From positions 1-45,114 of the forward strand of contig JAJYAC010000010.1 of the NCBI GenBank assembly GCA_021779735.1: a DNA stretch of 45,114 nucleotides, written 5' to 3'. Below, piece by piece: positions 27,571 through 36,956 of this stretch; the stretch's first letter is position 1, and each line of letters starts with the position of its first letter. This DNA comes from Actinomycetes bacterium (GTDB taxonomy: Bacteria > Actinomycetota > Acidimicrobiia > Acidimicrobiales > RAAP-2). Position numbers and translations under genes: made by a program. The notes beneath the pieces were generated by a model. It was not told where the DNA came from. It searched no databases and saw only the letters and a list, made by a program, of their open reading frames with translations.

Positions 27571-29222
27571 CCGTCGCTCGCTAGGACCGCGACGGCTGCG
27601 TTCATCTCCTCGTGCAGGGCGACGTTGTGCTCGCGCGAGGGCACCCTGGCCACCACGACGCTCACACCCTCTCTCGCGAGGCCCTCGTCGATGGCCGCGT
27701 CGAGGTCCTCGAACGTTGATACCGCGACCGCCCAATGACCAAAGGCCCGTACCAGGGCCACGAGATCGAGTGGACGAGAGGTGGCAAAGAAGCGCGCGAA
27801 GTGCTCGGAGGAACCCGCGGCCTGAGGCAGGAATGAGAAGATGCCACCCCCGGCGTTGTCGGCCACCACGATCACGGCGCTACCCCCCGCGTCGCCCAGT
27901 CCCTCTACGAGAGCGGACACGTCGTGAAGCAATGTCAGATCGCCCACGAGACCCACGGCGCGCTCGCCCGAGGCCACCCCCAGGATCGTCGAGGTCACCC
28001 CATCGATGCCGTTCACCCCCCGGTTGGCGAAGGTGGGAGTCTCGCGCGGCGGCGCCCACCACTCGACGTCGCGCACCGGCATTGACGAGCCGATGACCAG
28101 TCGCACCCCGTGGCGCGCACTCGCGCGCACGACGGCGCGCGCGAGGCGCGGTTCCGAGAACTCATCTGGCGTGGAGTTAAGCCACTCGTCGACGCGCGCC
28201 GAGAGCCGCTCCCAGGCCGCGACGTAGCCGTGGTCGCCGCGAGGCGAGTCCGTGGCGGGCAGGCCGGACACGACCCGCCCGACCATCCCCGAGGGATCGG
28301 ACACGAGTCCGGCTCCGTCAAAGGCCACCGTTGGCACCCCCCAGCCCACCATGCGCTCGCCGAGGATCTTCGACGCGGGCAGCCCGCCCAGACGCACGAC
28401 GAGGTCGGGGCGAAGTGCCGCGGCCACGTCGTCGTCGCGCAACAGGGCGTCAAAGTACGCGAGGGTGCCCTGGGCCGTGGCGTCTCCCACGACGACCCAA
28501 TCGAGGCCGCGAAGTTCGCCGACGACCTCTGACGTCACCCCCGCGCCGATTACGCAGAGCACGCGCGAACCGTGCGGCGCCTCAAGTCGCACACGAGGGA
28601 GCGGACATGGACTCACGACGCGCCAGGGTCCCTCCTCGCGCGCGGGCGTGACGACTCCCTCGGCCACGAGTGGCTCGACGAAGGCGAGGTTCACGTGCAC
28701 GGGTCCGGCTCGACCGATCACACCGGCCGCCCGCGCGAAAGTTCGACTGGCTAGGGACCGCCACGACGATCGCGCGTCCCAACGCGCCACGCCGGGCTCC
28801 TCGTAGGCGCGCACCTGAGCACCGTAGAGGTCGCGTTGAGGCATCGTCTGAGGCGCACCCACGTGGTGCAGCTCCGGTGGTCGGTCGGCGGTGAGAACGA
28901 GGAGGGGCACCCCGGCCTGGTCGGCCTCGGCGACGGCGGCGTGCACTTCGGCCGCCGCCGTGCCGCTCGTGACGACCACGGCAACGGGTCGACGAGTGAC
29001 GAGCGCGCGACCCAGCGCGAAGAAGGCCGCGCTGCGTTCATCCAGTCGCACGTGGGTGAGAAGTGAGCCGTGGCGCGCGACGGCCAGGACGAGTGGCGTG
29101 GAGCGAGAACCCGGTGACACGACGACGTCGCGCAGACCGTGGCGATACCACTCATCGACGAGGGTCGCCGCGAAACTTGCCTGCACCTCGCCCGGGCTCG
29201 GTACGCTCTCTAGCAATGTCAC
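27567..29222 (-). CDS. menD: SEPHCHC synthase
   Basis: Thiamine diphosphate enzyme that adds a succinic semialdehyde unit from 2-oxoglutarate to isochorismate in menaquinone synthesis. The 551-residue product has DVVVSPGSRSTPLVLA and RLDERSAAFFALG at the N-terminus, VVVTSGTAAAEVHAAV, the middle domain, and a C-terminal domain with ANRGVNGIDG and the ThDP motif GDLTLLHD...NAGGGIFSFLP. The start is GTG at 29222; TTG at 29216, better spaced from GAGGAG, is an alternative. Its 5' end overlaps the start of the divergent menH, so each gene's promoter must lie in the other's coding sequence. ccdA follows with ATGA overlap. Confidence 0.95.
   Translation of the reverse strand: MTLLESVPSPGEVQASFAATLVDEWYRHGLRDVVVSPGSRSTPLVLAVARHGSLLTHVRLDERSAAFFALGRALVTRRPVAVVVTSGTAAAEVHAAVAEADQAGVPLLVLTADRPPELHHVGAPQTMPQRDLYGAQVRAYEEPGVARWDARSSWRSLASRTFARAAGVIGRAGPVHVNLAFVEPLVAEGVVTPAREEGPWRVVSPCPLPRVRLEAPHGSRVLCVIGAGVTSEVVGELRGLDWVVVGDATAQGTLAYFDALLRDDDVAAALRPDLVVRLGGLPASKILGERMVGWGVPTVAFDGAGLVSDPSGMVGRVVSGLPATDSPRGDHGYVAAWERLSARVDEWLNSTPDEFSEPRLARAVVRASARHGVRLVIGSSMPVRDVEWWAPPRETPTFANRGVNGIDGVTSTILGVASGERAVGLVGDLTLLHDVSALVEGLGDAGGSAVIVVADNAGGGIFSFLPQAAGSSEHFARFFATSRPLDLVALVRAFGHWAVAVSTFEDLDAAIDEGLAREGVSVVVARVPSREHNVALHEEMNAAVAVLASDG
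29202..29207 (+). promoter_or_regulatory. candidate -10 box for menH
   Basis: TACGCT on the plus strand, eight bases before the menH ATG at 29216 and inside the menD coding sequence. No ribosome binding site is visible before menH, so a leaderless or nearly leaderless mRNA is plausible. Confidence 0.35.
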
Positions 29223-29959
29223 TCCTCACCGTCCAGGGCGAGGGCGCGGGCGCGCCCTTCGTGTGGCTCCACGGCTTCACGCAAACACGAACCTCGGCCC
29301 ACGAGTACCGCTCCATTCTGGCAGGTGGCCGCGAGGTCTGGACACTCGACCTGCCCGGTCACGGCGGCGCGTGCGACGTGCGCGCCACCTTGGACGAGAC
29401 CGCTGACCTCGTCGCCGGGACCCTCGGCGACCAGCCGGTCGACCTGGGCGGATACTCCTTTGGCGCCCGGGTGGCCCTGCACGTGGCACTCGCCCACCCG
29501 CGTGCCGTGCGCCGTCTCGTAGTGCTCGGCGCCACGCGGGGCATTCGCGATCCGGGCGAGCGCGCCGCGCGCCGTCGACGCGACGACGACCTCGCGCGAC
29601 ACATCGAGGAGGTGGGCGCGGACCAGTTTCTTCTCGAGTGGCTCGCCCAGCCCCTCTTCGCCACCCTCGCCTCGGCGTCCGAGCCAGAGTCGCGTAGTCG
29701 AGATGGCGCGGGACTCGCCGCCTCGCTGCGTCTCGCGGGCACCGGCACGCAGGCGTGGCTCGGTGAGCGTCTGGGCGAGATCAGCGTTCCGGTACTCGCG
29801 ATGGCCGGCGAGCGCGACGAGAAGTTCGCGGCCGAGGCTCTCGCGATCGCCGCGGGCGTCGCGAACGGGCGCGCGACGCTGATTAGCGGAGCGGGCCACG
29901 CCGCTCACCTCGAAGCTCCCGCCGCCTGCGCGCGAGCGGTCGACGCCTTCCTCGGCTAA
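29216..29959 (+). CDS. menH: SHCHC synthase, alpha/beta hydrolase
   Basis: Removes pyruvate from SEPHCHC, the step after MenD. The 247-residue alpha/beta hydrolase has the oxyanion region VWLHGFTQTRTS, the PGHGG stretch, the nucleophile elbow GGYSFGARVALHVAL (Ser in G-x-S-x-G), the acid region VLAMAGERDEKF and the catalytic His in SGAGHAAHLEAP. Assignment as MenH rather than another hydrolase rests on this pattern plus the divergent menD and convergent menA neighbours. ATG at 29216 was chosen because the upstream frame runs antisense to menD. It overlaps menA convergently by 4 bases. Confidence 0.88.
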   Translation: MSLLTVQGEGAGAPFVWLHGFTQTRTSAHEYRSILAGGREVWTLDLPGHGGACDVRATLDETADLVAGTLGDQPVDLGGYSFGARVALHVALAHPRAVRRLVVLGATRGIRDPGERAARRRRDDDLARHIEEVGADQFLLEWLAQPLFATLASASEPESRSRDGAGLAASLRLAGTGTQAWLGERLGEISVPVLAMAGERDEKFAAEALAIAAGVANGRATLISGAGHAAHLEAPAACARAVDAFLG

Positions 29960-30822
29960 CGCAGGGCGAAGACGACGAGCGCGGCCGCTCCCGTGGCCAA
30001 TTGGGCGCGCGCCGACATAGCCAATAGGACCAAGAGATCCCGACCCCGACGCGACGACTGGGCGACGCGGATCCCGGGCGCGTAGAACGCGCCCGCGACG
30101 ATCGCGGCGAGCCACGCGTGCGCCAGTAGCAGTGCGCCGACGGTGACGAGCGCGAAGCCCACGTAGAGCCACGCGCCGCGTTCGCGGCCCAGTCGCGCGG
30201 CCAACGTCTTCTTGTGGGCCTGGCGATCGCCCTCCACGTCGCGCAGGTTGTTGGCCTCGAGCAGCACGCACGCCATGGCGCCTGCCGCCAGTCCCCACCA
30301 CCACGAACTCGAGACGACGTGGCGATGCTGCACGAAGCTCGTGCCCACGGTGGCGACGAAGCCGAAGTAGACCAACACGAACAGCTCACCAAAGCCGTAG
30401 TACCCGTAAGGCTTAGGGCCGCCGGTGTAGAACCACCCCGCGGCCACGGCGCTCGCGCCAAGGGGGACGAGCCACCACGACGTGGCCGCCGCGAGCACGA
30501 CGCCCGCGAGCGCCGCCACGCCAAAGCACAGCCACGCCGCGCGCCGTACCGTCGCCGCCGGGACGAGCCGCGAGGCCGTCAGGCGAAATGGTCCTACGCG
30601 TACCTCATCGGTCCCGCGGCGTCCGTCGGAGTAGTCATTGGCGTAGTTCGTGCCGATCTGCAAGGCGAGGGCGATGACCGCACACAGTGCGCTGTGTATC
30701 CAGTTGATCGAGGCGGGACGTACGAGTCCGGCCCCCAGCGCGACGGGCACGAGGGCGGCGGGCAATGTGCGCACGCGCGCGGCGAGTACCCAACGCCGAA
30801 ACGGCCCCGGCGTGAGGGTCAT
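29956..30822 (-). CDS. menA: 1,4-dihydroxy-2-naphthoate prenyltransferase
   Basis: UbiA-family integral membrane enzyme that attaches the polyprenyl chain to DHNA to give demethylmenaquinone. The 288-residue product has about eight helices and two aspartate-rich motifs: [19 protein letters not shown] (near 55-73) and [20 protein letters not shown] (near 190). Length is typical. The ATG at 30822 overlaps the menB TGA as ATGA. It is the last gene of a SRPBCC-sulfatase-menB-menA unit and converges with menH. Confidence 0.95.
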   Translation of the reverse strand: MTLTPGPFRRWVLAARVRTLPAALVPVALGAGLVRPASINWIHSALCAVIALALQIGTNYANDYSDGRRGTDEVRVGPFRLTASRLVPAATVRRAAWLCFGVAALAGVVLAAATSWWLVPLGASAVAAGWFYTGGPKPYGYYGFGELFVLVYFGFVATVGTSFVQHRHVVSSSWWWGLAAGAMACVLLEANNLRDVEGDRQAHKKTLAARLGRERGAWLYVGFALVTVGALLLAHAWLAAIVAGAFYAPGIRVAQSSRRGRDLLVLLAMSARAQLATGAAALVVFALR

Positions 30823-31721
30823 GGCCGCTTGGGAAACTTCGAAAAGTCCGGCGCTCGATGCTCCACGAAGGCGTTGCGCCCCTCTTGTCCCTCCTCGGAC
30901 ATGTAAAAGAGCATGGTGGCGTCACCGGCGAGCTGCTGGACGCCCGCCAGGCCATCGTCGGCCGCGTTGAATCCCGCCTTGAGCATGCGCAGCGCCATTG
31001 GCGACAACGTGAGGATTTGGCGGCACCACGCGACCGTTTCGCGCTCCAGGTCCGCGAGGGGCACCACGCAGTTGACGAGTCCCCACTCGAGGGCGGTGGC
31101 GGCGTCGTACTGACGACACAGGAACCACACTTCTTTGGCGCGCTTGAGACCAATCGTGCGCGCGAGCAGCGACGAGCCGTAGCCGCCATCGAAGGAACCG
31201 ACCCTCGGACCGGTCTGGCCGAAGCGGGCGTTGTCCGCGGCCAGGGAGAGGTCGCAGACCAGGTGCAAGATGTGTCCCCCACCGATCGCGTAACCCGCGA
31301 TTGAGGCGAGCACCGGCTTGGGTAGACGGCGAATCTGAATCTGCAGATCGAGAACGTTGAGCCGTCCCACGCCCTGGCGGGCTACCTCGTCGTCGCCGAG
31401 GTAGCCGTCGTCGCCACGAATCTTCTGATCGCCCCCGGAGCAAAACGCGTCGGGCCCCTCACCCCTGAGAATGATCGCTCCCACGCTCACGTCGTCGCGG
31501 GCCATTTCAAAGGCCCGCGCCAACTCGAACAACGTCTGGGGACGAAAGGCGTTGCGCCGCTCGGGTCGATTGATTGTGATCCGGGCGATTCCCTCGGCGA
31601 CGTCGTAACGAATATCGCGCCACTCGCCCCGCGGCTCCCACTCGGGTAGTGGGAGTGACCGGAATGCTTCGACGGGGTCGATCGGTGAACCCTGAATAAC
31701 TGTGTCAGCCATATCGACCAC
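30819..31721 (-). CDS. menB: 1,4-dihydroxy-2-naphthoyl-CoA synthase
   Basis: Crotonase-fold enzyme that closes the second ring of the naphthoquinone from O-succinylbenzoyl-CoA. The product of 300 residues shows [51 protein letters not shown] and the diagnostic [15 protein letters not shown] that contains the catalytic aspartate, then [19 protein letters not shown]. It is close to the mycobacterial MenB pattern. The start is uncertain: GTG at 31721 has GAGGGG seven bases upstream; ATG at 31736 overlaps the sulfatase stop as ATGA, and ATG at 31712 is also possible. Its stop overlaps menA. Confidence 0.95.
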   Translation of the reverse strand: MVDMADTVIQGSPIDPVEAFRSLPLPEWEPRGEWRDIRYDVAEGIARITINRPERRNAFRPQTLFELARAFEMARDDVSVGAIILRGEGPDAFCSGGDQKIRGDDGYLGDDEVARQGVGRLNVLDLQIQIRRLPKPVLASIAGYAIGGGHILHLVCDLSLAADNARFGQTGPRVGSFDGGYGSSLLARTIGLKRAKEVWFLCRQYDAATALEWGLVNCVVPLADLERETVAWCRQILTLSPMALRMLKAGFNAADDGLAGVQQLAGDATMLFYMSEEGQEGRNAFVEHRAPDFSKFPKRP

Positions 31722-31732
31722 GCTATCGCCCC

Positions 31733-33289
31733 TCATACGGGCGCCATCAAGACTCCGGGCCGCGCACGTTCACCGGGACGGCGTTCGTGTTCCACCAAGC
31801 GCTCGGCCAATTCTCGTCGAACCGCCGCCAGCGCGGGGTCGTCGAATCGATTCGCTCGCTGAAGCGGGTCGTCATTCACGACGTAGAGCTCTCCCTCACT
31901 GCCGTCGTGCATCGTGCCCGCGCGATACTCGGTGTAGAGATGCGTGCGAGTGACGACGGTACGAACGTGCACGTTCACGCCAAAGAGATCCGAGTCCCAC
32001 TCGGTGACGCTCGTCGACTCGCTCTCGTCTCGGGTGGGAAGTGCGGCGCCCTCGACCCAGGCTGGCGCGGGTTGACCGGCCACCGCGAGGAACGTCGCCG
32101 CGAGGCGGACCAGGCTGACGGGGGTGGCTACCGAGGCGGGCGCCACGTGGGCGTGGGGGGCGGGTCGCCAGATCATCGGCACGCGCAAGAGCGAGTCCAC
32201 GTGGTAGGGGCCCTTGAACAAGAGGCCAAAATCCCCCTGGAACTCTCCGTGATCGCTCGTGAAGATGACGTCGAGGTCCTCGTCCCACCCCCGAGCGCTC
32301 ACGGCCTCGAGCACGCGTCCCAGTGCCTCGTCGATCAATTCCACCTCCACGGCGTTGAGAGCGTTCACCTCTCGCACCTGGTCGTCGGTCAGTGTCGCCG
32401 GCACCCATCGCGCGGGCGCCTCGTAGTTGCTCACGATCCGCCCGTCGTACCACGCACGCCAGTGACGGGGTTTCGCGTCGAGGATGGCTTCGCGCTCGGC
32501 GCGTGACGTCGCGTAGTTCGCGGGTAGGGCCACGTCGCGCCAGTCGATGCGCGAGCGCTCCGTGGCCGGCGGGTCCCACGGATGGTGAGGATCGGGGAAA
32601 CTCATCCAGCAGAACCAGTCCGCGTCGGCCGGCAGAGACGAGAGCCACGCGATCGTGCGATCGGCCACCCAGTCGGTGTGGTACCACTCGCGCGGCACCG
32701 GATTGACGCCCACCTGAGGCGCGCCCGTGTCACCGCCACCCGCGGCGCTGACGTTGAAGTCGGCGTCGAGGACCGAGTAGAAGCCGCCAAGAAAGTCGGG
32801 GTGATTCTCGCGCATCCACTTGGCGTAGTGAAGGGGCCCCGCCACGCCGTGGGTCGCCATTTCGAGGTGGTCGAATCCGCGGTGTGGCCCCCGGCGCCCA
32901 TCGAACCAGGGCTGCTCGATCGTCGGCACTCCCAAATTGGCGAGGGCGTTCTCGGCGAAGCGCCCGAAGGGGTCCAAGAAGGGCTCGAAGTGAGCTTTGC
33001 CGATGAGGGCGGTGGCGTAGCCGGCGTCCTTGAGACTCTCGGCCACCGAGGGCGCGTCGATCGCTAGGGGCACGCCGTTCATCCAGGCACCGTGGCGCGA
33101 CGGGTACTGGCCCGTGAGCATCGACGCTCGCGAGGGCATGCACACGACCGAGGCCGGGTGGCAGCGCTCGTAGCGAATGCCCTGCCGCGCGAGTTGGTCG
33201 ATAACGGGTGTGCGGGCGATGCCGCCGTTGATCCCCAAGGTGTCGTGGCGCTGCTGGTCGGTGGTGACGAACAGAATCTTGCGACCCAT
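31733..33289 (-). CDS. type I sulfatase / alkaline-phosphatase-superfamily hydrolase
   Basis: Hydrolase of the sulfatase family, 518 residues. It begins [19 protein letters not shown] with the metal-binding Asp, and has the formylglycine signature C-x-P-S-R in [19 protein letters not shown] (Cys50), GKAHFEP, and the metal site [15 protein letters not shown] with KGPYH. No signal peptide is visible, so it is probably cytoplasmic. The family includes arylsulfatases and phosphonate or phosphate mono/diesterases, and the substrate cannot be read from sequence. It lies between a SRPBCC gene and menB with overlaps at both ends (TGATG and the menB ATGA region), which ties its expression to menaquinone genes. 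No sulfatase-maturing enzyme gene is in the window. Confidence 0.88.
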   Translation of the reverse strand: MGRKILFVTTDQQRHDTLGINGGIARTPVIDQLARQGIRYERCHPASVVCMPSRASMLTGQYPSRHGAWMNGVPLAIDAPSVAESLKDAGYATALIGKAHFEPFLDPFGRFAENALANLGVPTIEQPWFDGRRGPHRGFDHLEMATHGVAGPLHYAKWMRENHPDFLGGFYSVLDADFNVSAAGGGDTGAPQVGVNPVPREWYHTDWVADRTIAWLSSLPADADWFCWMSFPDPHHPWDPPATERSRIDWRDVALPANYATSRAEREAILDAKPRHWRAWYDGRIVSNYEAPARWVPATLTDDQVREVNALNAVEVELIDEALGRVLEAVSARGWDEDLDVIFTSDHGEFQGDFGLLFKGPYHVDSLLRVPMIWRPAPHAHVAPASVATPVSLVRLAATFLAVAGQPAPAWVEGAALPTRDESESTSVTEWDSDLFGVNVHVRTVVTRTHLYTEYRAGTMHDGSEGELYVVNDDPLQRANRFDDPALAAVRRELAERLVEHERRPGERARPGVLMAPV

Positions 33290-33687
33290 CACGCCCTCGC
33301 CATCGCGAGCGCCTGACGCTCAATCTCTTCGAGGGCCGCCGCGGTCGCACCCGCGACCACCAGGCAGAGCAGATCCGGCTCGGCCGTCGTGGAGTAGATG
33401 CACAGTGAGTCCGAGGGGCCGATCTCAATGACGTCGATGACGCCGAGGTGGAAGGTGTAAAGAGGCGCGGTAATCGTGTAGGCGAAGCGTCGAAGCGTGT
33501 CGTCGATCGCCATGATGCGCTCAGGTATGTCGAGGCCGGTCGCCGTCGTGATCACCCGCGTCGAGCCGTCCACCGTGACCGACGTGATGCCGGGGAACCA
33601 CTTGACGATGTCGTGGGGACGACGCACGATGTCCCACACGTCGTCGGCCGGAGCCGCGATGCGACGCTCGTGCCGAAGTGACGCCAT
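33289..33687 (-). CDS. SRPBCC-fold (START/polyketide-cyclase-like) protein
   Basis: A 132-residue protein with the SRPBCC pattern: IAAPADDVWDIVRRPHDIVKWFPGI near the N-terminus, a central RVITTATGLDIPERIMAIDD, YTITAPLYTF, and a C-terminal amphipathic helix (AALEEIERQALAMA). Such proteins bind hydrophobic ligands or act as cyclases, and the ligand is unknown. ATG at 33687 follows GGGGGAGGG. It overlaps the sulfatase gene and leads the unit that ends in menB-menA, so a role with a naphthoquinone or another hydrophobic molecule can be imagined but is not shown. Divergent from menE. Confidence 0.8.
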   Translation of the reverse strand: MASLRHERRIAAPADDVWDIVRRPHDIVKWFPGITSVTVDGSTRVITTATGLDIPERIMAIDDTLRRFAYTITAPLYTFHLGVIDVIEIGPSDSLCIYSTTAEPDLLCLVVAGATAAALEEIERQALAMARA

Positions 33688-33723
33688 AGCCCTCCCCCCG
33701 TTTTAGAGTAACCGTGAACGCCC

Positions 33724-33729
33724 TAGAGT
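33724..33729 (+). promoter_or_regulatory. -10 box for leaderless menE mRNA
   Basis: TAGAGT followed by CGCATC and GTG at 33736. A second TAGAGTA at 33703 reads on the opposite strand as TACTCT and may serve the divergent SRPBCC gene, which has a proper ribosome binding site. Confidence 0.6.
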
Positions 33730-33735
33730 CGCATC

Positions 33736-34845
33736 GTGAGCGAGCTGACCGCCCTCGACATCGACCTTGGCCCGCTGCTCGAAGAGACTCTTCGCCGCTA
33801 CGTCGACTCCGCTCGAGCGATCTGTGTTCTCGATCGACGCCTCTCACCTCGTCGCCGCCACGAACAACTCGTGGCCCTCGGGGCCACCCACGTCGACGAC
33901 GGTACCGGCGCGGTCGCTCTCGACTCGGGCCGAGAGGTCGACGGCGAGGTCGGACTCGTCATGCTCACCTCGGGATCCTCGGGGACCCCGAAGGCCGCCG
34001 AGCTGACTTGGGAGGCGCTGGCGGCGAGCGCCGCGATGACCCAGGCGGCCCTTCGTCACACCCGCGCGCCCGTCTGGTACCCCGTCCTACCGGCCGCCCA
34101 CATTGGCGGACTCGCCGTGCTCTTGCGCGCGATTTTTGCGGACGCCACGCTCGTGTGGGGCGACGCCGACGACCTGGCAAAGGCACCGGCACGCGGCGCG
34201 ACCCACGTCGCCGTGGTGCGAACCCAGCTCGCGCGCCACGACCTCTCGGGGTTCGAGACCGTCCTCCTCGGAGGCGCTCGTCCGCCCCACGCTCTCGCGG
34301 ACAACGTCGTCACCACCTGGGGCATGACCGAAACGGGTTCGGGGATCGTCTACGACGGCGTCGCTCTTGCGGGCGTCGACGTCGCCGCGTTGGAGGGTGA
34401 ACTGCTGGTTCGCTCTCCCACCCTCTTTCGCTCCTATCGTGACGCGCCTCGAACGAGCGCGACGGGCCCCGACGGTTCCCACGACTGGTTCCCGACGGGC
34501 GACGCGGGCGAGGTGCGGGACGGACGCGTGCGCGTACTCGGTCGTCTCGCCTTCGTCATCACCACAGGTGGCGAGAAGGTCTGGCCCGAAGACCTCGAGA
34601 GCGCCCTCTCGCAAGTCGCGGGGGTGCGCGACGTCGCGATCACGGGCCTCGAGGACGAGGAGTGGGGCCAGCGCGTCGTCGCACTCGTGGTCACTGACGG
34701 CGGTCGCTGCGACGACGCCCTGCGCGAGGCCGCCTCGGAGCTGGTCGGCCCGTGGGCCAAGCCCAAGGAGATCCGCTACGTCACCGCGATACCGCGCACC
34801 GCCAATGGCAAGGTGCGCCGCTCGGACCTGGCGCACCTCTTCTAA
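33736..34845 (+). CDS. menE: o-succinylbenzoate-CoA ligase
   Basis: Adenylate-forming enzyme that activates o-succinylbenzoate with CoA for MenB. The 369-residue product has the ATP loop VMLTSGSSGTPKAAEL, the adenylate motif VTTWGMTETGSGIVYDG, the hinge aspartate region WFPTGDAGEV...RLAFVITTGGEKVWP and the catalytic lysine near the end, ANGKVRRSDL (Lys359). It is shorter than Bacillus MenE but close to the compact actinobacterial form. The leaderless GTG start and the divergent SRPBCC-sulfatase-menB-menA unit support the assignment. menC and menF are not in the window. Confidence 0.92.
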   Translation: MSELTALDIDLGPLLEETLRRYVDSARAICVLDRRLSPRRRHEQLVALGATHVDDGTGAVALDSGREVDGEVGLVMLTSGSSGTPKAAELTWEALAASAAMTQAALRHTRAPVWYPVLPAAHIGGLAVLLRAIFADATLVWGDADDLAKAPARGATHVAVVRTQLARHDLSGFETVLLGGARPPHALADNVVTTWGMTETGSGIVYDGVALAGVDVAALEGELLVRSPTLFRSYRDAPRTSATGPDGSHDWFPTGDAGEVRDGRVRVLGRLAFVITTGGEKVWPEDLESALSQVAGVRDVAITGLEDEEWGQRVVALVVTDGGRCDDALREAASELVGPWAKPKEIRYVTAIPRTANGKVRRSDLAHLF

Positions 34846-34854
34846 GAGACGGAC

Positions 34855-36093
34855 CTAGCTCGAAGTGCTTCCACGGCGCGCCAACGAGTCGATGGTCACC
34901 GCGGCCAGCAAGACGAGAGCGATCGCCATGTACTGCGTCGCGGGCCCGATGCTGATGAGAGCCATGCCGTTGTAGATGGTGGCGATGACGATGCCACCGA
35001 TCACCGCGTGAATCATCCGACCCCGCCCCCCAAAGAGGCTGGTGCCACCGATGACCGCCGAGGCAACGGCGTAGAGGACCAGCGAACTGTCGATGTTGTC
35101 CGAGATTCCCCCCAAGCGCGATGCGTAGAGCAGGCTCGCGATACCCGTGGTGAGTCCCGTGAGGGCGAAGGCCAAGAGCCGGTAGCGATTGACGTTGATG
35201 CCCGAGCGGCGCGCCGCCTCCGAATTGCCGCCAATGGCGTAGATGTAGCGACCAGCCTTGGTTTTGGTGAGAATGAGGCTGCCCGCGGCCAGCACCGCGA
35301 AGTCAATGGGAATCGCGTAGGGCATGCCCTTGAGAACGATAAAGGTCCCGCGATTCGCGTTGAACAGGAGGGCCAGGGCAATCCCGGCCGCCGCCAACGC
35401 GGCGACCTTGAACACCATGACGCCGAACGGTCGCGTCACGAGACCGCTCGCGCGTCGCCGACGGTCGGCGCGCACCATGGTCTGAGCCATGAAGAGCACC
35501 ACGGCGATGACGAAGATCCACGTGAACACGGTGGTGAAGTTCCCGTTGACGAGGTTGTAGAGAATCTTGTTCTCATTGGAGATCGAGCCCCCCGTGCCTT
35601 GATGGTCGACGAGGTTGATGAGCATGCCCTCCCAGAACAAGAGACCGGCCAACGTCACAATGAACGACGGCAAGCGAAAGACGATCACGATGAGCCCCTG
35701 GAGGGTGGCAATCGCCGTCGTGACAAAGAGCGTCAGCGCGAACGCGGCGTACCACGGCCAGTGGAACTGGTGATCGACGAGGATGACCGAGATCGCCGAT
35801 CCCACGCCCATGACGTAGCCCACCGACAGGTCAATATCTCCCAACAGGAGCAGCCAGATCTCGGCCATCCCGAGCAAGATGAAGACCGTCGCCTGAACAA
35901 AGAGATTGGTGACGTTGCCCGAGGACAAGAAGACAGAGTTGCGAACTTGGAAGTAAATGACGAGGATGACGAGGCCCAAGACGATGGGGACCATCCCGCT
36001 ATCGCCACGCCAGAGCTTTCGGATCTGGCTGAGCGCCCCGGGGTGCGCGTCGGAGAGCTGATGCTCGAGACTGTCCTCTGGTGAGAGCGACAA
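34855..36093 (-). CDS. sugar ABC transporter permease, XylH/RbsC family
   Basis: Membrane component of a carbohydrate importer (BPD_transp_2 family). The 412-residue product has ten or more helices, the family signatures GMAEIWLLLLGDIDLSVGYVMG and a late TKTKAGRYIYAIGGNSEAARRSGI cytoplasmic loop with TSLFGGRGRM near the end, resembling XylH. TTG at 36093 was chosen because AAAGG lies about seven bases upstream and it begins just after the ATPase stop; the frame to 36153 overlaps the ATPase. Third gene of the SBP-ATPase-permease unit and convergent with menE. Confidence 0.9.
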   Translation of the reverse strand: MSLSPEDSLEHQLSDAHPGALSQIRKLWRGDSGMVPIVLGLVILVIYFQVRNSVFLSSGNVTNLFVQATVFILLGMAEIWLLLLGDIDLSVGYVMGVGSAISVILVDHQFHWPWYAAFALTLFVTTAIATLQGLIVIVFRLPSFIVTLAGLLFWEGMLINLVDHQGTGGSISNENKILYNLVNGNFTTVFTWIFVIAVVLFMAQTMVRADRRRRASGLVTRPFGVMVFKVAALAAAGIALALLFNANRGTFIVLKGMPYAIPIDFAVLAAGSLILTKTKAGRYIYAIGGNSEAARRSGINVNRYRLLAFALTGLTTGIASLLYASRLGGISDNIDSSLVLYAVASAVIGGTSLFGGRGRMIHAVIGGIVIATIYNGMALISIGPATQYMAIALVLLAAVTIDSLARRGSTSS

Positions 36094-36103
36094 AGTGGGC
36101 CTT

Positions 36104-36949
36104 TCAGTTCGTGGCCGACGCGACTCTGATCGAGGGAACGCGACTCGACTCACCGGTGGTGATCAATTCGACCGCACTCGACGTGTCGTAGTTGGCAATG
36201 GGACCCTCACTAACGAGGGATCCGAGGTACATGACGGCGGCGCGATCCGCCACCTGGAAAACGTCATTGAGATTGTGCGAAATCACGATGACGGCGATGC
36301 CACGCGCGGCGAGTGTCTTGATGAGATTGAGCACCTGGGCGGTCTGGGAGACGCCCAGCGCGGCGGTGGGCTCGTCCATGATGACCAATTGCGAGTCACG
36401 CATGACGGCCCGTGCGACCGCGATCGCCTGTCGCTGACCTCCCGAGAGCGATCCGACCAGCTGACGCACCGACTTCACCGTTGACACGGAGAGATCGGCC
36501 AGGGTCCTCTTGGTCGTCAGTTCCATACTGATCTCGTCGAGGAGTCCCGCCTTGGTCTCTTCGTGGCCGAGGAACATGTTCTGGACGATGTCGAGGTTGT
36601 CACAGAGCGCGAGGTCCTGGTACACCGTCGCGATGCCGAGGTGCTCGGCGTCTCGCGGAGTGTGGACGTGGACCTCCTCGCCCCGCCAGAAGATCTGGCC
36701 GCCCGACGGGGCCCAGATTCCCGAAATCGTCTTGATTAAGACCGACTTGCCCGCACCGTTGTCACCGAGCAGCGCGGTGACTTGACCGGCGGGAATGTCG
36801 AGGTTGATGTTCTCCACGGCCTGCACGGCGCCAAAGTTCTTGGAGATGCCGCGAAGCGAGAGCAGTGACGTGGACAACCCCGGGTCACCAGGGGTGGTGG
36901 ATCCGCTTCGGGACGCCATGGGTCCTGATGGCCCGGGGTTGTTCGTCAT
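36104..36949 (-). CDS. sugar ABC transporter ATP-binding protein, single-domain XylG/FrcA type
   Basis: Energises the importer. The 281-residue product has one nucleotide-binding domain: Walker A LLGDNGAGKSVLIKT (Val in place of the usual Thr after GKS), Q-loop VYQDLALCDNL, signature SLSGGQRQAIAVARA, Walker B LVIMDEPTAALG and switch His in VISHNLNDVF. Most sugar importers of this class (XylG, RbsA) have two fused domains, while the single-domain form resembles FrcA of fructose importers and would act as a homodimer. The start at 36949 is 7 bases after the binding-protein stop. Confidence 0.92.
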   Translation of the reverse strand: MTNNPGPSGPMASRSGSTTPGDPGLSTSLLSLRGISKNFGAVQAVENINLDIPAGQVTALLGDNGAGKSVLIKTISGIWAPSGGQIFWRGEEVHVHTPRDAEHLGIATVYQDLALCDNLDIVQNMFLGHEETKAGLLDEISMELTTKRTLADLSVSTVKSVRQLVGSLSGGQRQAIAVARAVMRDSQLVIMDEPTAALGVSQTAQVLNLIKTLAARGIAVIVISHNLNDVFQVADRAAVMYLGSLVSEGPIANYDTSSAVELITTGESSRVPSIRVASATN

Positions 36950-36956
36950 CTAGGGC

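Noticed and set aside
31733..33289. The sulfatase as evidence for a horizontally acquired island
   Set aside because: Base use looks like its neighbours and it overlaps genes on both sides; no mobile element, repeat or attachment site is present.
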